Of a DNA stretch of 64,000 nucleotides, positions 44,230 through 54,602 are shown piece after piece. Each line of letters starts with the position of its first letter. Within the stretch, counting starts at the first letter, position 1. The translations under genes and the position numbers were made by a program. The notes under the pieces were generated by a model that saw only the letters and a list, made by a program, of their open reading frames with translations, did no database searches and was not told where the DNA came from. Origin of the DNA: Curtobacterium pusillum (GTDB lineage Bacteria > Actinomycetota > Actinomycetes > Actinomycetales > Microbacteriaceae); contig NZ_VDZH01000004.1 in assembly GCF_007673235.1 (NCBI RefSeq), positions 372,001-436,000 of the forward strand, read 5' to 3'.

Positions 44230-45293
44230 CGACGCAGACCGTCCTCGACCGAGGTGATCTGGTCGACGGGGACCTGCTCGTCGTCGTGGTGCGCGAACAC
44301 GGGCTCGCCCGGACCGTAGTTGACGGCGGGGACCCCGAGGGCGGAGAAGCGGGCGACGTCGGTCCAGCCGTACTTCGGGCGGGGCGCGGGGCCACCGACC
44401 GCGGCGACGAAGTCCTGCGCGAGCGCGGCGTCGAGCCCCGGACGGGCACCGGCGGCGAGGTCGACGATCTGCACGTCGTACCCGTCGAAGAGCTCGCGGA
44501 TGTGGGCGACTGCTTCGTCCGCGCTGCGCGAGGGGGCGAACCGGTAGTTGACGTGCACCATCGCTTCGTCGGGGATGACGTTGCCGGCGATGCCACCGGA
44601 GATGCCGACGGCGTTGAGGCCCTCGCGGTACTCCAGCCCGTCGACCGTGACGGCGCGGGGCTCGTACGCGGCGAGGGTCGCCAGGATCGGTGCCGCCTTG
44701 TGGATCGCGTTGTCGCCGATCCAGCTGCGGGCACTGTGCGACCGCTTGCCGAAGGTGCGGATCTCGGCGCGGAGGTTGCCGTTGCAGCCACCCTCGATCT
44801 GCGCCCCGGAGGGCTCCCCCAGGATGGCGAAGTCGCCGGCGAGGAGCTCGGGACGCGTCCGGGCCAGACGGCCGAGGCCGTTGAGCGAGTCGCTCACCTC
44901 CTCGTGGTCGTAGAACACCCACGTGACGTCGACGCTCGGGTCCGCGAGGTCGTACGCGAGCTTCAGCTGCACGGCGACGCCGGCCTTCATGTCGACGGTG
45001 CCGCGCCCCCAGAGGACCCGCTGCCCGTCGACCTCGCGGAAGGAGGTCGGCAGGTTGTCGTTCAGCGGCACCGTGTCGATGTGCCCGGCGATGACGACGC
45101 GGCGGTCCCGGCCGAGGTTCGTGCGCGCGACGATGGCGTCGCCGTCGCGGATCACCTCGAGGTGCGCGAGCGGCGTGAGGGCCGCTTCGATCGCGTCGGC
45201 GAGCGGTCCCTCGTTGCCGGACACCGACTCGATGTCGCAGATGGCACGGGTGATGTCGATGGACGAGGCGGTGAGGTCGAGCTGCTCCGGCAT
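44214..45293 (-). CDS. dapE: Succinyl-diaminopimelate desuccinylase
   Basis: 359 residues from ATG 45293. M20 metal sites are visible: His/Asp in [12 protein letters not shown] (about 70-81), Asp in [12 protein letters not shown], the catalytic Glu pair in DHEEVSDS and Glu in [12 protein letters not shown]. It removes succinate from N-succinyl-LL-diaminopimelate in lysine and cell-wall biosynthesis. It is divergent from dapD, with dapC about 3 kb away, so the window holds three steps of the succinylase branch. A -10-like TAGGCT lies six bases upstream. Confidence 0.93.
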   Translation of the reverse strand: MPEQLDLTASSIDITRAICDIESVSGNEGPLADAIEAALTPLAHLEVIRDGDAIVARTNLGRDRRVVIAGHIDTVPLNDNLPTSFREVDGQRVLWGRGTVDMKAGVAVQLKLAYDLADPSVDVTWVFYDHEEVSDSLNGLGRLARTRPELLAGDFAILGEPSGAQIEGGCNGNLRAEIRTFGKRSHSARSWIGDNAIHKAAPILATLAAYEPRAVTVDGLEYREGLNAVGISGGIAGNVIPDEAMVHVNYRFAPSRSADEAVAHIRELFDGYDVQIVDLAAGARPGLDAALAQDFVAAVGGPAPRPKYGWTDVARFSALGVPAVNYGPGEPVFAHHDDEQVPVDQITSVEDGLRRWLTA

Positions 45294-45299
45294 GCGGGA

Positions 45300-45305
45300 A
45301 GCCTA
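45300..45305 (-). promoter_or_regulatory. Leaderless -10 element of dapE
   Basis: TAGGCT on the minus strand, six bases before ATG 45293. It is 16 bases from the dapD -10 on the other strand. Confidence 0.6.
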
Positions 45306-45321
45306 CCGGCCGACCCTTGAG

Positions 45322-45327
45322 TACCCT
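45322..45327 (+). promoter_or_regulatory. Leaderless -10 element of dapD
   Basis: TACCCT six bases before GTG 45334; the upstream -35 region of each divergent gene must lie in the other gene. Confidence 0.6.
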
Positions 45328-45333
45328 GGTCCG

Positions 45334-46302
45334 GTGACCGACACGACCGCTGCCACCGACCTCCCGACCCACGCCTGGGGCCACGGCCTCGCGACGATCG
45401 CCGCCGACGGCACGACGCTGGACACCTGGTACCCGGAGACGCACCTCGGCGCACTGCCGACCGACGAGGCCTTCCCCGCCGAACTGCAGGCGCACGTCGG
45501 CGACGACGCCCGCCGCGACGTCCGCATCGAGGCCGTCACGACCGAGGTCACCATCGACGCCGCCCCGTCGAGCACCGAGGACGCGTACCTGCGTCTGCAC
45601 CTCCTGAGCCACCTGCACGTGCGCCCGAACGAGATCAACCTCGACGGCGTCTTCGCGTACCTGCCGATCGTCGCGTGGACGAACGCCGGCCCCGTGCACC
45701 CCGACTCCCTCACGCGCTTGCGTCCGGGCCTGCAGCGCGCGGGCATCGCCGTGCACGCCATCGACAAGTTCCCGCGCCTGGTCGACTACGTCGTCCCGGA
45801 CCGCGTCCGCATCGGTGACGCCAACCGCGTCCGTCTCGGTGCGCACCTCGCACCGGGCACGACCGTGATGCACGAGGGCTTCGTGAACTTCAACGCGGGC
45901 ACCCTCGGCGACGCCATGATCGAGGGCCGTGTCTCGCAGGGAGTCGTCGTCGGCAACGGCACCGACATCGGCGGCGGGGCGTCCATCATGGGCACGCTCT
46001 CCGGCGGCGGCACGCACCGGGTCTCCCTCGGTGAGCGCGCACTCCTCGGGGCGAACGCCGGCCTCGGCATCTCGCTCGGCGACGACTCCGTCATCGAGGC
46101 GGGTCTCTACGTGACGGCCGGCACGAAGGTCGTCCTCGTCGGTGCGGCACCGAACCCGGACGGCACCCCGAAGACCGTCAAGGCCGCTGAGCTCTCCGGC
46201 ACCCCGAACATCCTGTTCCGCCGCAACTCGCTCTCCGGCGCCGTCGAGGCGCTCCAGCGCCAGGGGCAGGGCATCCAGCTCAACACCGCGCTCCACGCGT
46301 GA
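45334..46302 (+). CDS. dapD: Tetrahydrodipicolinate N-succinyltransferase
   Basis: 322 residues with an N-terminal alpha/beta part (to about 160) and a left-handed beta-helix built from hexapeptide turns ([64 protein letters not shown]). It transfers succinyl from succinyl-CoA to tetrahydrodipicolinate. Length fits the long actinobacterial DapD. The signature region [18 protein letters not shown] is kept. Start GTG 45334 is set by the adjacent -10 element. Confidence 0.92.
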   Translation: MTDTTAATDLPTHAWGHGLATIAADGTTLDTWYPETHLGALPTDEAFPAELQAHVGDDARRDVRIEAVTTEVTIDAAPSSTEDAYLRLHLLSHLHVRPNEINLDGVFAYLPIVAWTNAGPVHPDSLTRLRPGLQRAGIAVHAIDKFPRLVDYVVPDRVRIGDANRVRLGAHLAPGTTVMHEGFVNFNAGTLGDAMIEGRVSQGVVVGNGTDIGGGASIMGTLSGGGTHRVSLGERALLGANAGLGISLGDDSVIEAGLYVTAGTKVVLVGAAPNPDGTPKTVKAAELSGTPNILFRRNSLSGAVEALQRQGQGIQLNTALHA

Positions 46303-46307
46303 CGCAC

Positions 46308-46351
46308 CGGACTGGAGGCACGGTGCCAGCCCGCCCCGCGCCTCCAGTCCG
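46308..46351. repeat. Imperfect inverted pair of the CTGGAGGC(G/A)CGG motif
   Basis: CGGACTGGAGGCACGG (46308-46323) faces CCGCGCCTCCAGTCCG (46336-46351) with one mismatch. It begins five bases after the dapD stop and is followed by a separate terminator hairpin. Confidence 0.75.
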
Positions 46352-46367
46352 ACACTGAGTGAGCAGC

Positions 46368-46400
46368 AATGGTCGGGTCCCGTCTCGGGACCCGACCATT
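46368..46400. terminator. Bidirectional terminator between dapD and gltA
   Basis: A perfect 15-bp stem (46368-46382 with 46386-46400) with a TCT loop, followed on the plus strand by CGTGCTCTCT. It serves convergent dapD and gltA. Confidence 0.85.
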
Positions 46401-46429
46401 CGTGCTCTCTGAACGCGCCGCGCCGCGCG

Positions 46430-47788
<1,359 letters not shown>

Positions 47789-47794
47789 GATGAC

Positions 47795-47800
47795 AGCCTA
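47795..47800 (-). promoter_or_regulatory. Leaderless -10 element of gltA
   Basis: TAGGCT on the minus strand, six bases before GTG 47788. Confidence 0.55.
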
Positions 47801-47879
47801 ATCGCGCCCACTGTCGGTCGTGCACACATCGAGCCTCAGGACTTGGTGGGAACCACGGATTGCGCGCAGCGCGAAAGCG

Positions 47880-48998
47880 TCAGGCGGACGCCAGACGCTG
47901 GGCACTCGCCAGGCGCTGGGCGGCTGCGGCGATGCGCTCGTCGGTCGCCGTGAGCGCCACGCGCACGTGCTCGGACCCCGCCGGACCGTAGAACGTACCG
48001 GGAGCGACGAGGATGCCGCGTTCGGCCAGCCACGCCACGGTGTCCAGGGCGGGCTCGCCGCGGGTGGCCCAGAGGTACAGGCCGGCGTCGCTGTGGTCGA
48101 TCCGGAAGCCGGCACCCTCGAGTGCCCGTCGGAGCATGTTCCGTCGGGCCCGGTAGCGCGCCTTCTGCTGCTGCACGTGGCTCTCGTCGGCGAGGGCGAC
48201 GATCATGGCCTCCTGCACGGGCAGCGGCGGCATCATGCCAGTGTGCTTCCGGACCGCCAGGACGTCGGCGAGGACCGCTGCGTCACCGGCGACGAACGCG
48301 GCACGGTACCCGGCGAGGTTCGACTGCTTCGACAGCGAGTACACGCTGAGGACGCCGTCGAGCGAGTCGCCCACCACGCGGGGGTCGAGGATCGTCGGGG
48401 TCGGGGTGGTGTCGTACGGTGCGACCCAGCCGAGTTCGGCGTAGCACTCGTCTCCGACGATGACCGCACCGAGCTCACGGGCGCGGGCGACCGCGACCCG
48501 GAGGTCCTCGACGGACAGCACGCGGCCGTCGGGGTTGCCCGGCGAGTTCAGCCAGACGAGCTTCGTCGATTCCGGCCACGCCGCGGGGTCGTCGGACGCC
48601 AGGGCGGTGGCTCCGACCAGCGCCGCACCGAGCTCGTACGTCGGGTACGCGGCCGCGGGGAACACCACGGTGTCGCCGCGCCCGATGCCGAGCCAGAGCG
48701 CCAGCCCGGCGATGAACTCCTTCGAGCCGATCGTCGGCAGCACCTGGTCGGGCGTCAGCGTCACGCCCTGGCGTCGGCCGTACCAGGCGGCGATCGCCTC
48801 ACGCAGGGCCGGGGTGCCGGCGACCTGCGGGTAGGCGTGCGCGTCCGTGGCCTCGGCGAGTGCCGTGCGCACGACCGCGGGTGTCGGGTCGACGGGCGAG
48901 CCGACGCTGAGGTCGACGATGCCGCCCTCGTAGGCTGCGGCCTGCTGCTTGAACGGGACCAGCTGGTCCCAGGGGAAGTCGGGGAGGTCGAGCGCCAC
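47880..48998 (-). CDS. dapC: Succinyldiaminopimelate transaminase (DapC-like)
   Basis: 372 residues from GTG 48998, with GGAG about eight bases upstream. A class I PLP aminotransferase with IVDLSVGSPVDPTP, LPTIGSKEFIAGL, LNSPGNPDGRV, GDECYAELGW and the Schiff-base region SVYSLSKQSNLAGYR. Adjacent fdxA is on the same strand 14 bases upstream, the same pair as Rv1177-Rv1178 (from memory), which supports the DapC assignment. The C-terminus carries a small in-frame duplication, AQRLAS twice. Confidence 0.87.
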   Translation of the reverse strand: MALDLPDFPWDQLVPFKQQAAAYEGGIVDLSVGSPVDPTPAVVRTALAEATDAHAYPQVAGTPALREAIAAWYGRRQGVTLTPDQVLPTIGSKEFIAGLALWLGIGRGDTVVFPAAAYPTYELGAALVGATALASDDPAAWPESTKLVWLNSPGNPDGRVLSVEDLRVAVARARELGAVIVGDECYAELGWVAPYDTTPTPTILDPRVVGDSLDGVLSVYSLSKQSNLAGYRAAFVAGDAAVLADVLAVRKHTGMMPPLPVQEAMIVALADESHVQQQKARYRARRNMLRRALEGAGFRIDHSDAGLYLWATRGEPALDTVAWLAERGILVAPGTFYGPAGSEHVRVALTATDERIAAAAQRLASAQRLASA

Positions 48999-49012
48999 GT
49001 GCGAGCTCCGGT

Positions 49013-49330
49013 TCAGCCGCGGGGCGGTTCGGCCATGACGACCGGGTGGTCCTTGTGGATCACACCGACCTTCGCGGCACCGCCGGGCGAACCGACCTCC
49101 TCGAAGAACTCGACGTTGGCCTTGTAGTAGTCGGCCCACTCGTCGGGGAGGTCGTCCTCGTAGTAGATCGCCTCGACCGGGCAGACGGGCTCACACGCAC
49201 CGCAGTCGACGCACTCGTCGGGGTGGATGTACAGCGACCGGTCACCCTCGTAGATGCAGTCGACCGGGCATTCGTCGATGCACGCGCGGTCCTTCACGTC
49301 GACACAGGGCTGGGCGATCACGTACGTCAC
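49013..49330 (-). CDS. fdxA: Seven-iron ferredoxin
   Basis: 105 residues from GTG 49330. Cys9, Cys17, Cys21 and Cys25, then Cys40, Cys43, Cys46 and Cys50 (CVDCGACEPVCP) bind one 3Fe-4S and one 4Fe-4S cluster. The acidic C-terminal extension (EFFEEVGSPGG ... AEPPRG) is usual in actinobacterial FdxA. It passes electrons to oxygenases and other enzymes. It has a ribosome site GGGAG and heads the fdxA-dapC pair; its -10 (49365-49370) starts with the mshB stop codon. Confidence 0.93.
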   Translation of the reverse strand: MTYVIAQPCVDVKDRACIDECPVDCIYEGDRSLYIHPDECVDCGACEPVCPVEAIYYEDDLPDEWADYYKANVEFFEEVGSPGGAAKVGVIHKDHPVVMAEPPRG

Positions 49331-49364
49331 GGCTGGGGTGCTCCCTTCGGACTGAGCGTTGTCA

Positions 49365-49370
49365 AGTCTA
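49365..49370 (-). promoter_or_regulatory. -10 element of fdxA built on the mshB stop codon
   Basis: TAGACT on the minus strand; its TAG is the stop of mshB (49368-49370). The leader would be about 30 bases. Confidence 0.4.
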
Positions 49371-50594
49371 CTCGCGGCGGGCGGGATCCCCTGACCGCGA
49401 GCCGGTGCCGACATCGGTACCCACGCGCGCACCGGACCGCAGCCCGGACAGGTCCGGCCATGCCAGCACGAGCGCGGCGACCACGGCCGGCCCGAACGTC
49501 CACACGTACCCCGCGGTGTTCGCGAGGACGAGCGGCGAGCTCTGCCCACCGACGGACACGAGGACCTGGGTCGCCAGGATGATCCCGAGCCCGACGGCGG
49601 CGACCATCGCCCGCGAGCGGTACAGGAGCCGGATGCCGACGGTCAGCCCGACCACGATCAGCGACGTGAGGACCATGCCGATCGGGAACGCACCGAGGGT
49701 CTGCTGGTGGGTGACCGTGCCGAGCCCGCCGACGACGAGTCCGAGCACGAGGGCGACGACGACCGCGGTGACCTTCCCCTGGCCGGACATCTCGGCGTAG
49801 GTCTGCGGGGCCGGAACCGCGGGGGCGTCGGCGTGGCGGAACGCCTCCACGGCGGGAGCGTGGTGGCGGACACCGTGCGGCATCACCCACGAGAGCGCGG
49901 TCGGGTCGGCGGGGTCCGCCGGGTCGACGGTCACCTGCGAGCGGTACTGCTCGACGGCGGCACGGAGCTTCGCCCGGACCGGCAGGACGTCGACCGTGAC
50001 GTCGGCTTCGGTCGTCGTCGGGTCGACGATCATCGAGAACGGCAGTTCCTCGGCCCTGGCTGCGTACCGCGCGGCGTGGTGGACGCGGACGTGGTCCGGG
50101 TGGCCGTACCCGCCGTCGTCGGCGTAGCTGACCACGGCGTCGGCGGCGGTGGACCGGATCGCGGCCCGGATGTCGTCCACGACCTCGCCGAGGTCCGCCG
50201 CCGTCAGCGAGTCGGCAGGGGCGTCGTCGGCGGCGATCGCACGGCCGTCCGGCCCCCACTGCATGCCGGAGTCGCTGTAGCGCCGCTCCGGGAGGTCGGT
50301 CGGACGTGCTCCCGCCCCACCGAGCCACAGGTGCGCCGGTCCCCCGAGGGCAGCCAGCGCGCCGGCGATCTCGGTCTCCCGGTGGGCGGCGACACGGGGA
50401 CCGTCGCCGAAGAGCGGCGCGAGCAGCGGTGTGAGCATCTCGCCGCGCTCACCCCGCGTCGCGGTGAGCACGGTGACCTCGGCGCCCAGCTCGAGCAGCG
50501 TGGCGATCGTCCCGCCCGACGAGAGCGTCTCGTCGTCGGGGTGGGCGTGCACGAACAGCACGCGTTCGGGGCGGGTGGCAGCGACCTTCGACAT
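49368..50594 (-). CDS. mshB: MshB-like PIG-L deacetylase fused to a C-terminal membrane domain
   Basis: 408 residues. Residues 1-265 form a PIG-L/LmbE deacetylase with AHPDDE (17-22), RGERGEM, the Arg/Glu-rich THRETEIAGAL-like segment and GGYGHPDHVRVH. In mycothiol synthesis MshB deacetylates GlcNAc-inositol. After about residue 270 (QGKVTAVVVALVLGLVVGG) four hydrophobic helices follow, ending in an Arg/Gly/Ser tail. Classical MshB is a soluble protein of about 300 residues, so the membrane part is an added domain. It would tether the deacetylase to the membrane with the enzyme in the cytosol. TACGCT lies eight bases before the ATG. Confidence 0.83.
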   Translation of the reverse strand: MSKVAATRPERVLFVHAHPDDETLSSGGTIATLLELGAEVTVLTATRGERGEMLTPLLAPLFGDGPRVAAHRETEIAGALAALGGPAHLWLGGAGARPTDLPERRYSDSGMQWGPDGRAIAADDAPADSLTAADLGEVVDDIRAAIRSTAADAVVSYADDGGYGHPDHVRVHHAARYAARAEELPFSMIVDPTTTEADVTVDVLPVRAKLRAAVEQYRSQVTVDPADPADPTALSWVMPHGVRHHAPAVEAFRHADAPAVPAPQTYAEMSGQGKVTAVVVALVLGLVVGGLGTVTHQQTLGAFPIGMVLTSLIVVGLTVGIRLLYRSRAMVAAVGLGIILATQVLVSVGGQSSPLVLANTAGYVWTFGPAVVAALVLAWPDLSGLRSGARVGTDVGTGSRSGDPARRE

Positions 50595-50602
50595 CGGGTC
50601 CC

Positions 50603-50608
50603 AGCGTA
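50603..50608 (-). promoter_or_regulatory. -10 element of mshB, nearly leaderless
   Basis: TACGCT on the minus strand, eight bases before ATG 50594, giving at most a one- to two-base leader. Confidence 0.45.
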
Positions 50609-50620
50609 CGGGCTGGGCGA

Positions 50621-51163
50621 CTAACGGGGCGTCACGATGTACGTCGCGGTCACGCCGTCCGCGCCGTCCGAGAAGGTCAGGACGACCCGGTACGCGTCGC
50701 TGCGGAACATCCCGAAGGCACTCGACGAGTCCGCGCGCTTCGCCGACTCCGTGAACCCGGCGTCGGTGAGCTGCTGGTCGGCGGTCGCGAAGTCGTCCAC
50801 CGACGACGCGCGCACCTGGGCGACCCAGCCGGAGCCGTTCGGCCCCGCACCGCCGCCGAGCACGGTGCCGTCGACGAGCGGGACCTCGGTCGTCGGGAAG
50901 CCGTCGGGCACCTTGCCGTCGGAGGTCACGTTCGTGCCCTTGAGCGCCGTGTCGAGCGCACCGTCGATCCCTCCGGCGACCGAGGCCATGCCGTCCTGGA
51001 TCGCCTTGCCGTCGATCCCCTTGACCCCGTCGGCGACGCTCGACGCCACCGAGGACCCGAGGTCCGTCGCCTGCTTCACGGCGTCGGACGAGCAGCCGGC
51101 CAGGCCGGCGAGGGCGATGCCGGCAGCGACGGCGGCGATCAGGGTGCGGGTCGGGGTGCGCAT
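50621..51163 (-). CDS. Predicted lipoprotein of unknown function
   Basis: 180 residues from ATG 51163. A signal peptide (TRTLIAAVAAGIALAGLAGC) ends in the lipobox LAGC with Cys24 as the lipidated residue. The mature part has a helical Ala/Gly/Asp region and a small alpha/beta domain (WVAQVRASSVDDFATADQQL, YRVVLTFSDGADGVTATYIVT). I recognise no family. It stands alone between mshB and the M20 gene with its own leaderless -10. Confidence 0.75.
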   Translation of the reverse strand: MRTPTRTLIAAVAAGIALAGLAGCSSDAVKQATDLGSSVASSVADGVKGIDGKAIQDGMASVAGGIDGALDTALKGTNVTSDGKVPDGFPTTEVPLVDGTVLGGGAGPNGSGWVAQVRASSVDDFATADQQLTDAGFTESAKRADSSSAFGMFRSDAYRVVLTFSDGADGVTATYIVTPR

Positions 51164-51170
51164 GCGCAGA

Positions 51171-51176
51171 ACCCTA
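51171..51176 (-). promoter_or_regulatory. Leaderless -10 element of the lipoprotein gene
   Basis: TAGGGT on the minus strand, seven bases before ATG 51163. Confidence 0.55.
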
Positions 51177-51185
51177 GAGGGCCAG

Positions 51186-51252
51186 CCGGGAGGCGCGGCG
51201 TGAGTCCCCTGGGAACGTCACGTGCGTGACGGGGTCGCGCCGCGCCTCCCGG
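51186..51252 (-). terminator. Compound hairpin after the M20 amidohydrolase gene
   Basis: A perfect 15-bp outer stem CCGGGAGGCGCGGCG (51186-51200 with 51238-51252) encloses a second hairpin GTCACG/CGTGAC. The outer arms resemble the CTGGAGGCGCGG family with CT replaced by GG. Confidence 0.75.
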
Positions 51253-51276
51253 TCGCCTTGTGCAGGACCGCCTGCG

Positions 51277-52470
51277 TCAGGCGACGTACGCGCGCGTCGC
51301 CGCCACGAGGGCGTCGACGCCCACCGGGATGGCCGTCTCGGCCTGCGGCGCGTAGAACGGCGAGTGGTTGCTCGGGATGTCCTCACCGCGGCGGAAGAGC
51401 TCCGGGTCCGTGATGCCCGTGAACCAGTAGACGAGCGGTGCGCCGCTGGCCGTGGCGAGCTGCCCGACGTCCTCGGACGCCATCGCGAGCCCGATCTCGA
51501 GGTCCCGGGCGCCGGACACCTCGGCACGGATCGCGTCGAGGACGACCTGCGCCTGCTCGGCGTCGTTCACGGTGACCTCGGCGCCGGGCGAGCGCACGAT
51601 CGTCGGCTCGGGCAGCCCGCCGGCCTCGCTCTCGGCTCGGACGATCCGCTCGATCGACGCGATGATCCGCGCGCGGGTCCCCTCGTTGCGGGCACGCGTC
51701 GAGATCTCGATGACGGCCTGGTCCGGGATGATGTTCGCGCGGGTGCCGGAGTGGAAGCTGCCGACGGTGACGACGCCGGCGTCGCTCGGCGAGACCTCGC
51801 GCGAGACCACGGTCTGCAGGCGGACGACGGCGGACGCGGCCGTGACGATCGGGTCGAGGGACGCCTGCGGGGCGGAACCGTGCGCGCCCCGGCCGTTGAA
51901 CGTCACGGTGAGCCGGTCGCTCGATGCCATCACCGGGCCGCTGCCCACCGCGACGATGCCGACGGGTGCCGGCGCGGAGTGCTGCCCGAGGACGACGTCG
52001 GGCTTCGGGAACCGGTCGACCAGGCCGTCCTCGACCATGGACCGGGCGCCGGAGATGACCTCTTCGGCGGGCTGGAAGACGGCGACGACCGTGCCGTGCC
52101 AGTCGTCCGTGGTCGCGGCGAGGCGTTCGAGGGTGCCGAGCAGCCACGTCACGTGGATGTCGTGGCCGCAGGCGTGCATCGTCGGGACGTCGTTGCCCTC
52201 TTCGTCGGTGCCGCGGTGCTCGCTCGCGTAGGGCAGGCCGGTGCGCTCCTGCACGGGCAACCCGTCCATGTCGGCGCGGAGCCACACCACGGGGCCCTCG
52301 CCGTTCGACAGCACGCCCACGACGCCGGTCCGGCCGACGCCCGTCGTCACCTCGATCCCGCCGATCTCCTCGAGCTTCGCGGCGACGATGCCCGCCGTGC
52401 GGTGCTCCTGGAAGCCGAGCTCGGGGTGTGCGTGGAGGTCCTGGTACAGCGAGAGGAGGTCGAGAGTCAC
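51277..52470 (-). CDS. M20 family amidohydrolase (hippurate/indole-acetyl-amino acid hydrolase type)
   Basis: 397 residues from GTG 52470. Metal-binding landmarks of the M20D group: LHAHPELGFQEHRTAG (10-25), LRADMDGLPVQE, MHACGHDIHVTWLLG, FQPAEEVISGARSM and NHSPFYAP near the end. The enzymes hydrolyse N-acyl amino acids in the cytosol. TAGCGT lies seven bases before the GTG and decides this start over longer frames. Substrate unknown. Confidence 0.9.
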   Translation of the reverse strand: MTLDLLSLYQDLHAHPELGFQEHRTAGIVAAKLEEIGGIEVTTGVGRTGVVGVLSNGEGPVVWLRADMDGLPVQERTGLPYASEHRGTDEEGNDVPTMHACGHDIHVTWLLGTLERLAATTDDWHGTVVAVFQPAEEVISGARSMVEDGLVDRFPKPDVVLGQHSAPAPVGIVAVGSGPVMASSDRLTVTFNGRGAHGSAPQASLDPIVTAASAVVRLQTVVSREVSPSDAGVVTVGSFHSGTRANIIPDQAVIEISTRARNEGTRARIIASIERIVRAESEAGGLPEPTIVRSPGAEVTVNDAEQAQVVLDAIRAEVSGARDLEIGLAMASEDVGQLATASGAPLVYWFTGITDPELFRRGEDIPSNHSPFYAPQAETAIPVGVDALVAATRAYVA

Positions 52471-52477
52471 GCACCCC

Positions 52478-52483
52478 ACGCTA
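52478..52483 (-). promoter_or_regulatory. Leaderless -10 element of the M20 gene
   Basis: TAGCGT on the minus strand, seven bases before GTG 52470. Confidence 0.55.
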
Positions 52484-52491
52484 CAACCGAA

Positions 52492-52530
52492 GACCGGCCC
52501 GGCCACCTCGACGAGGTGACCGGGCCGGTC
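52492..52530 (-). terminator. Terminator of typA
   Basis: An 11-bp GC-rich stem plus a further CACCTCG/CGAGGTG stem, interrupted by one mismatch, 30 bases past the typA stop on the minus strand. Confidence 0.8.
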
Positions 52531-52560
52531 GTGGAGGGCGTGCCTCCAGGCTGTCCGCGC

Positions 52561-54483
52561 TTACGCGTCCTGACGCTTCAGGCGGGCGTACGCACGCTGG
52601 CGGGCCTGCGCGTCGAGCTCCACCTTGCGGATGCGCACGGCGTCGGGCGTGACCTCGACGCACTCGTCCTCACGAGCGAACTCGAGGCACTCCTCGAGCG
52701 ACAGCTGGCGTGACGGCGTCATCGACTCGAAGGAGTCCGCGTTCGCCGAACGCATGTTCGTGAGCTTCTTCTCCTTGGTGATGTTGACGTCCATGTCGTC
52801 GGCGCGCGAGTTCTCGCCGATGACCATGCCCTCGTAGACCTCTTCCGTGGGGTTGACGAAGAACGTCATCCGCTCCTGGAGGTTCGTGATGGCGAACGGC
52901 GTGACGACACCCGAACGGTCGGACACGATCGAGCCGTTGATGCGGGTCTGGATCGGGCCGGCCCACTCGGCGTAGCCGTGCGAGATCGCGTTGGCGATGC
53001 CGGTGCCGCGGGTCTCGGTGAGGAACGCGGTGCGGAAGCCGATCAGGCCACGCGACGGCACGATGAACTCCATGCGGATCCAGCCGGTGCCGTGGTTCGT
53101 CATGTTCTCCATGCGACCCTTGCGCGCGGCCATGAGCTGCGTGATCGCGCCGAGGTGCTCCTCCGGCGTGTCGATCGTCATGTGCTCGTACGGCTCCTGG
53201 AGCTTGCCGTTCTCGTCACGCTTGGTGACGACCTGCGGCTTGCCGACCGTGAGCTCGAAGCCCTCACGACGCATCTGCTCGACGAGGATGGCCAGCGCGA
53301 GCTCGCCGCGGCCCTGGACCTCCCACGCGTCCGGACGACCGATGTCGAGGACCTTGAGCGAGACGTTGCCGATGAGCTCGCGGTCGAGGCGGTCCTTGAC
53401 CATGCGCGCCGTGAGCTTATGGCCCTTGACCTTGCCGACGAGCGGGCTGGTGTTCGTGCCGATCGTCATCGAGATCGCCGGGTCGTCGACCGTGATGGTC
53501 GGCAGCGGGCGGACGTCCTCGGGGTCGGTCAGGGTCTCACCGATGGTGATCGTGTCGAAGCCGGCGACGGCGACGATGTCACCGGGGCCCGCCGACTCGG
53601 CCGGGTAGCGCTCGAGCGCCTTGGTGACGAGGAGCTCGGTGATGCGGGCGTTCGCGACGGTGCCGTCGTGCTTGACCCACGCGACCGTCTGGCCCTTCTT
53701 CATCGTGCCGTGGAAGATGCGGAGCAGCGCGAGGCGACCGAGGAACGGCGACGCGTCGAGGTTCGTGACGTGCGCCTGCAGCGGGTGCTCGTCGTCGTAC
53801 TTCGGGGCCGGGACGTGCTGCAGGATCGCCTCGAACAGCGGCTCGAGGTCGTCGTTGTCAGGCAGCGAGCCGTCGGCCGGCTTGTTGCGGCTGGCCGCAC
53901 CCGCACGGCCCGAGGCGTACACCACGGGGACGTCGAGGATGGCGTCGAGGTCGAGGTCGTCGACCTCGTCCGACAGGTCGGACGCGAGGCCGAGGAGCAG
54001 GTCCTGCGACTCGGAGACGACCTCGTCGATGCGGGAGTCCGGGCGGTCCGTCTTGTTGACGAGCAGGATCACCGGGAGCTTCGCCGCGAGCGCCTTGCGG
54101 AGCACGAAGCGGGTCTGGGGCAGCGGACCCTCGGACGCGTCGACGAGCAGCACGACACCGTCGACCATGGAGAGGCCGCGCTCGACCTCGCCACCGAAGT
54201 CGGCGTGACCCGGGGTGTCGATCACGTTGATCGTGATCGGGCCGTCCGAGCCGAACTCCGTCGCGTGCTTGCCGTTGTAGAGCACCGACGTGTTCTTCGC
54301 GAGGATGGTGATGCCCTTCTCGCGCTCGAGGTCGTTCGAGTCCATCATCCGGTCTTCGCCCTCGAAGTGGGCGTCGAACGAGTTGGTCTGCGTGAGCATC
54401 GCGTCGACGAGCGTGGTCTTGCCGTGGTCGACGTGTGCCACGATGGCGACGTTGCGCAGGTCGGACCGGGTGGCGAGCGCCAT
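52561..54483 (-). CDS. typA: Ribosome-associated GTPase TypA/BipA
   Basis: 640 residues from ATG 54483, with GAAGGA about eight bases upstream. G1 AHVDHGKT (16-23), G3 DTPGHADFGGEVER and G4 NKTDRPDSR identify a translation-factor GTPase; EF-G-like domains III and V and the TypA-specific C-terminal domain (KEKKLTNMRSANADS ... DECVEVTP) follow. It binds ribosomes and helps 50S assembly and stress growth. It is followed by a clear terminator. Confidence 0.95.
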   Translation of the reverse strand: MALATRSDLRNVAIVAHVDHGKTTLVDAMLTQTNSFDAHFEGEDRMMDSNDLEREKGITILAKNTSVLYNGKHATEFGSDGPITINVIDTPGHADFGGEVERGLSMVDGVVLLVDASEGPLPQTRFVLRKALAAKLPVILLVNKTDRPDSRIDEVVSESQDLLLGLASDLSDEVDDLDLDAILDVPVVYASGRAGAASRNKPADGSLPDNDDLEPLFEAILQHVPAPKYDDEHPLQAHVTNLDASPFLGRLALLRIFHGTMKKGQTVAWVKHDGTVANARITELLVTKALERYPAESAGPGDIVAVAGFDTITIGETLTDPEDVRPLPTITVDDPAISMTIGTNTSPLVGKVKGHKLTARMVKDRLDRELIGNVSLKVLDIGRPDAWEVQGRGELALAILVEQMRREGFELTVGKPQVVTKRDENGKLQEPYEHMTIDTPEEHLGAITQLMAARKGRMENMTNHGTGWIRMEFIVPSRGLIGFRTAFLTETRGTGIANAISHGYAEWAGPIQTRINGSIVSDRSGVVTPFAITNLQERMTFFVNPTEEVYEGMVIGENSRADDMDVNITKEKKLTNMRSANADSFESMTPSRQLSLEECLEFAREDECVEVTPDAVRIRKVELDAQARQRAYARLKRQDA

Positions 54484-54602
54484 ACAGGACATCCTTCAAT
54501 TTCTTGGGAAGAGTCGGGCCGGCAGCATCGGCGCCACGCCCGCGGGCAGAACGCCCGACACGCCAGTCTACCGGTAGTTCGCAACCGACAGGAGTACAGC
54601 CG

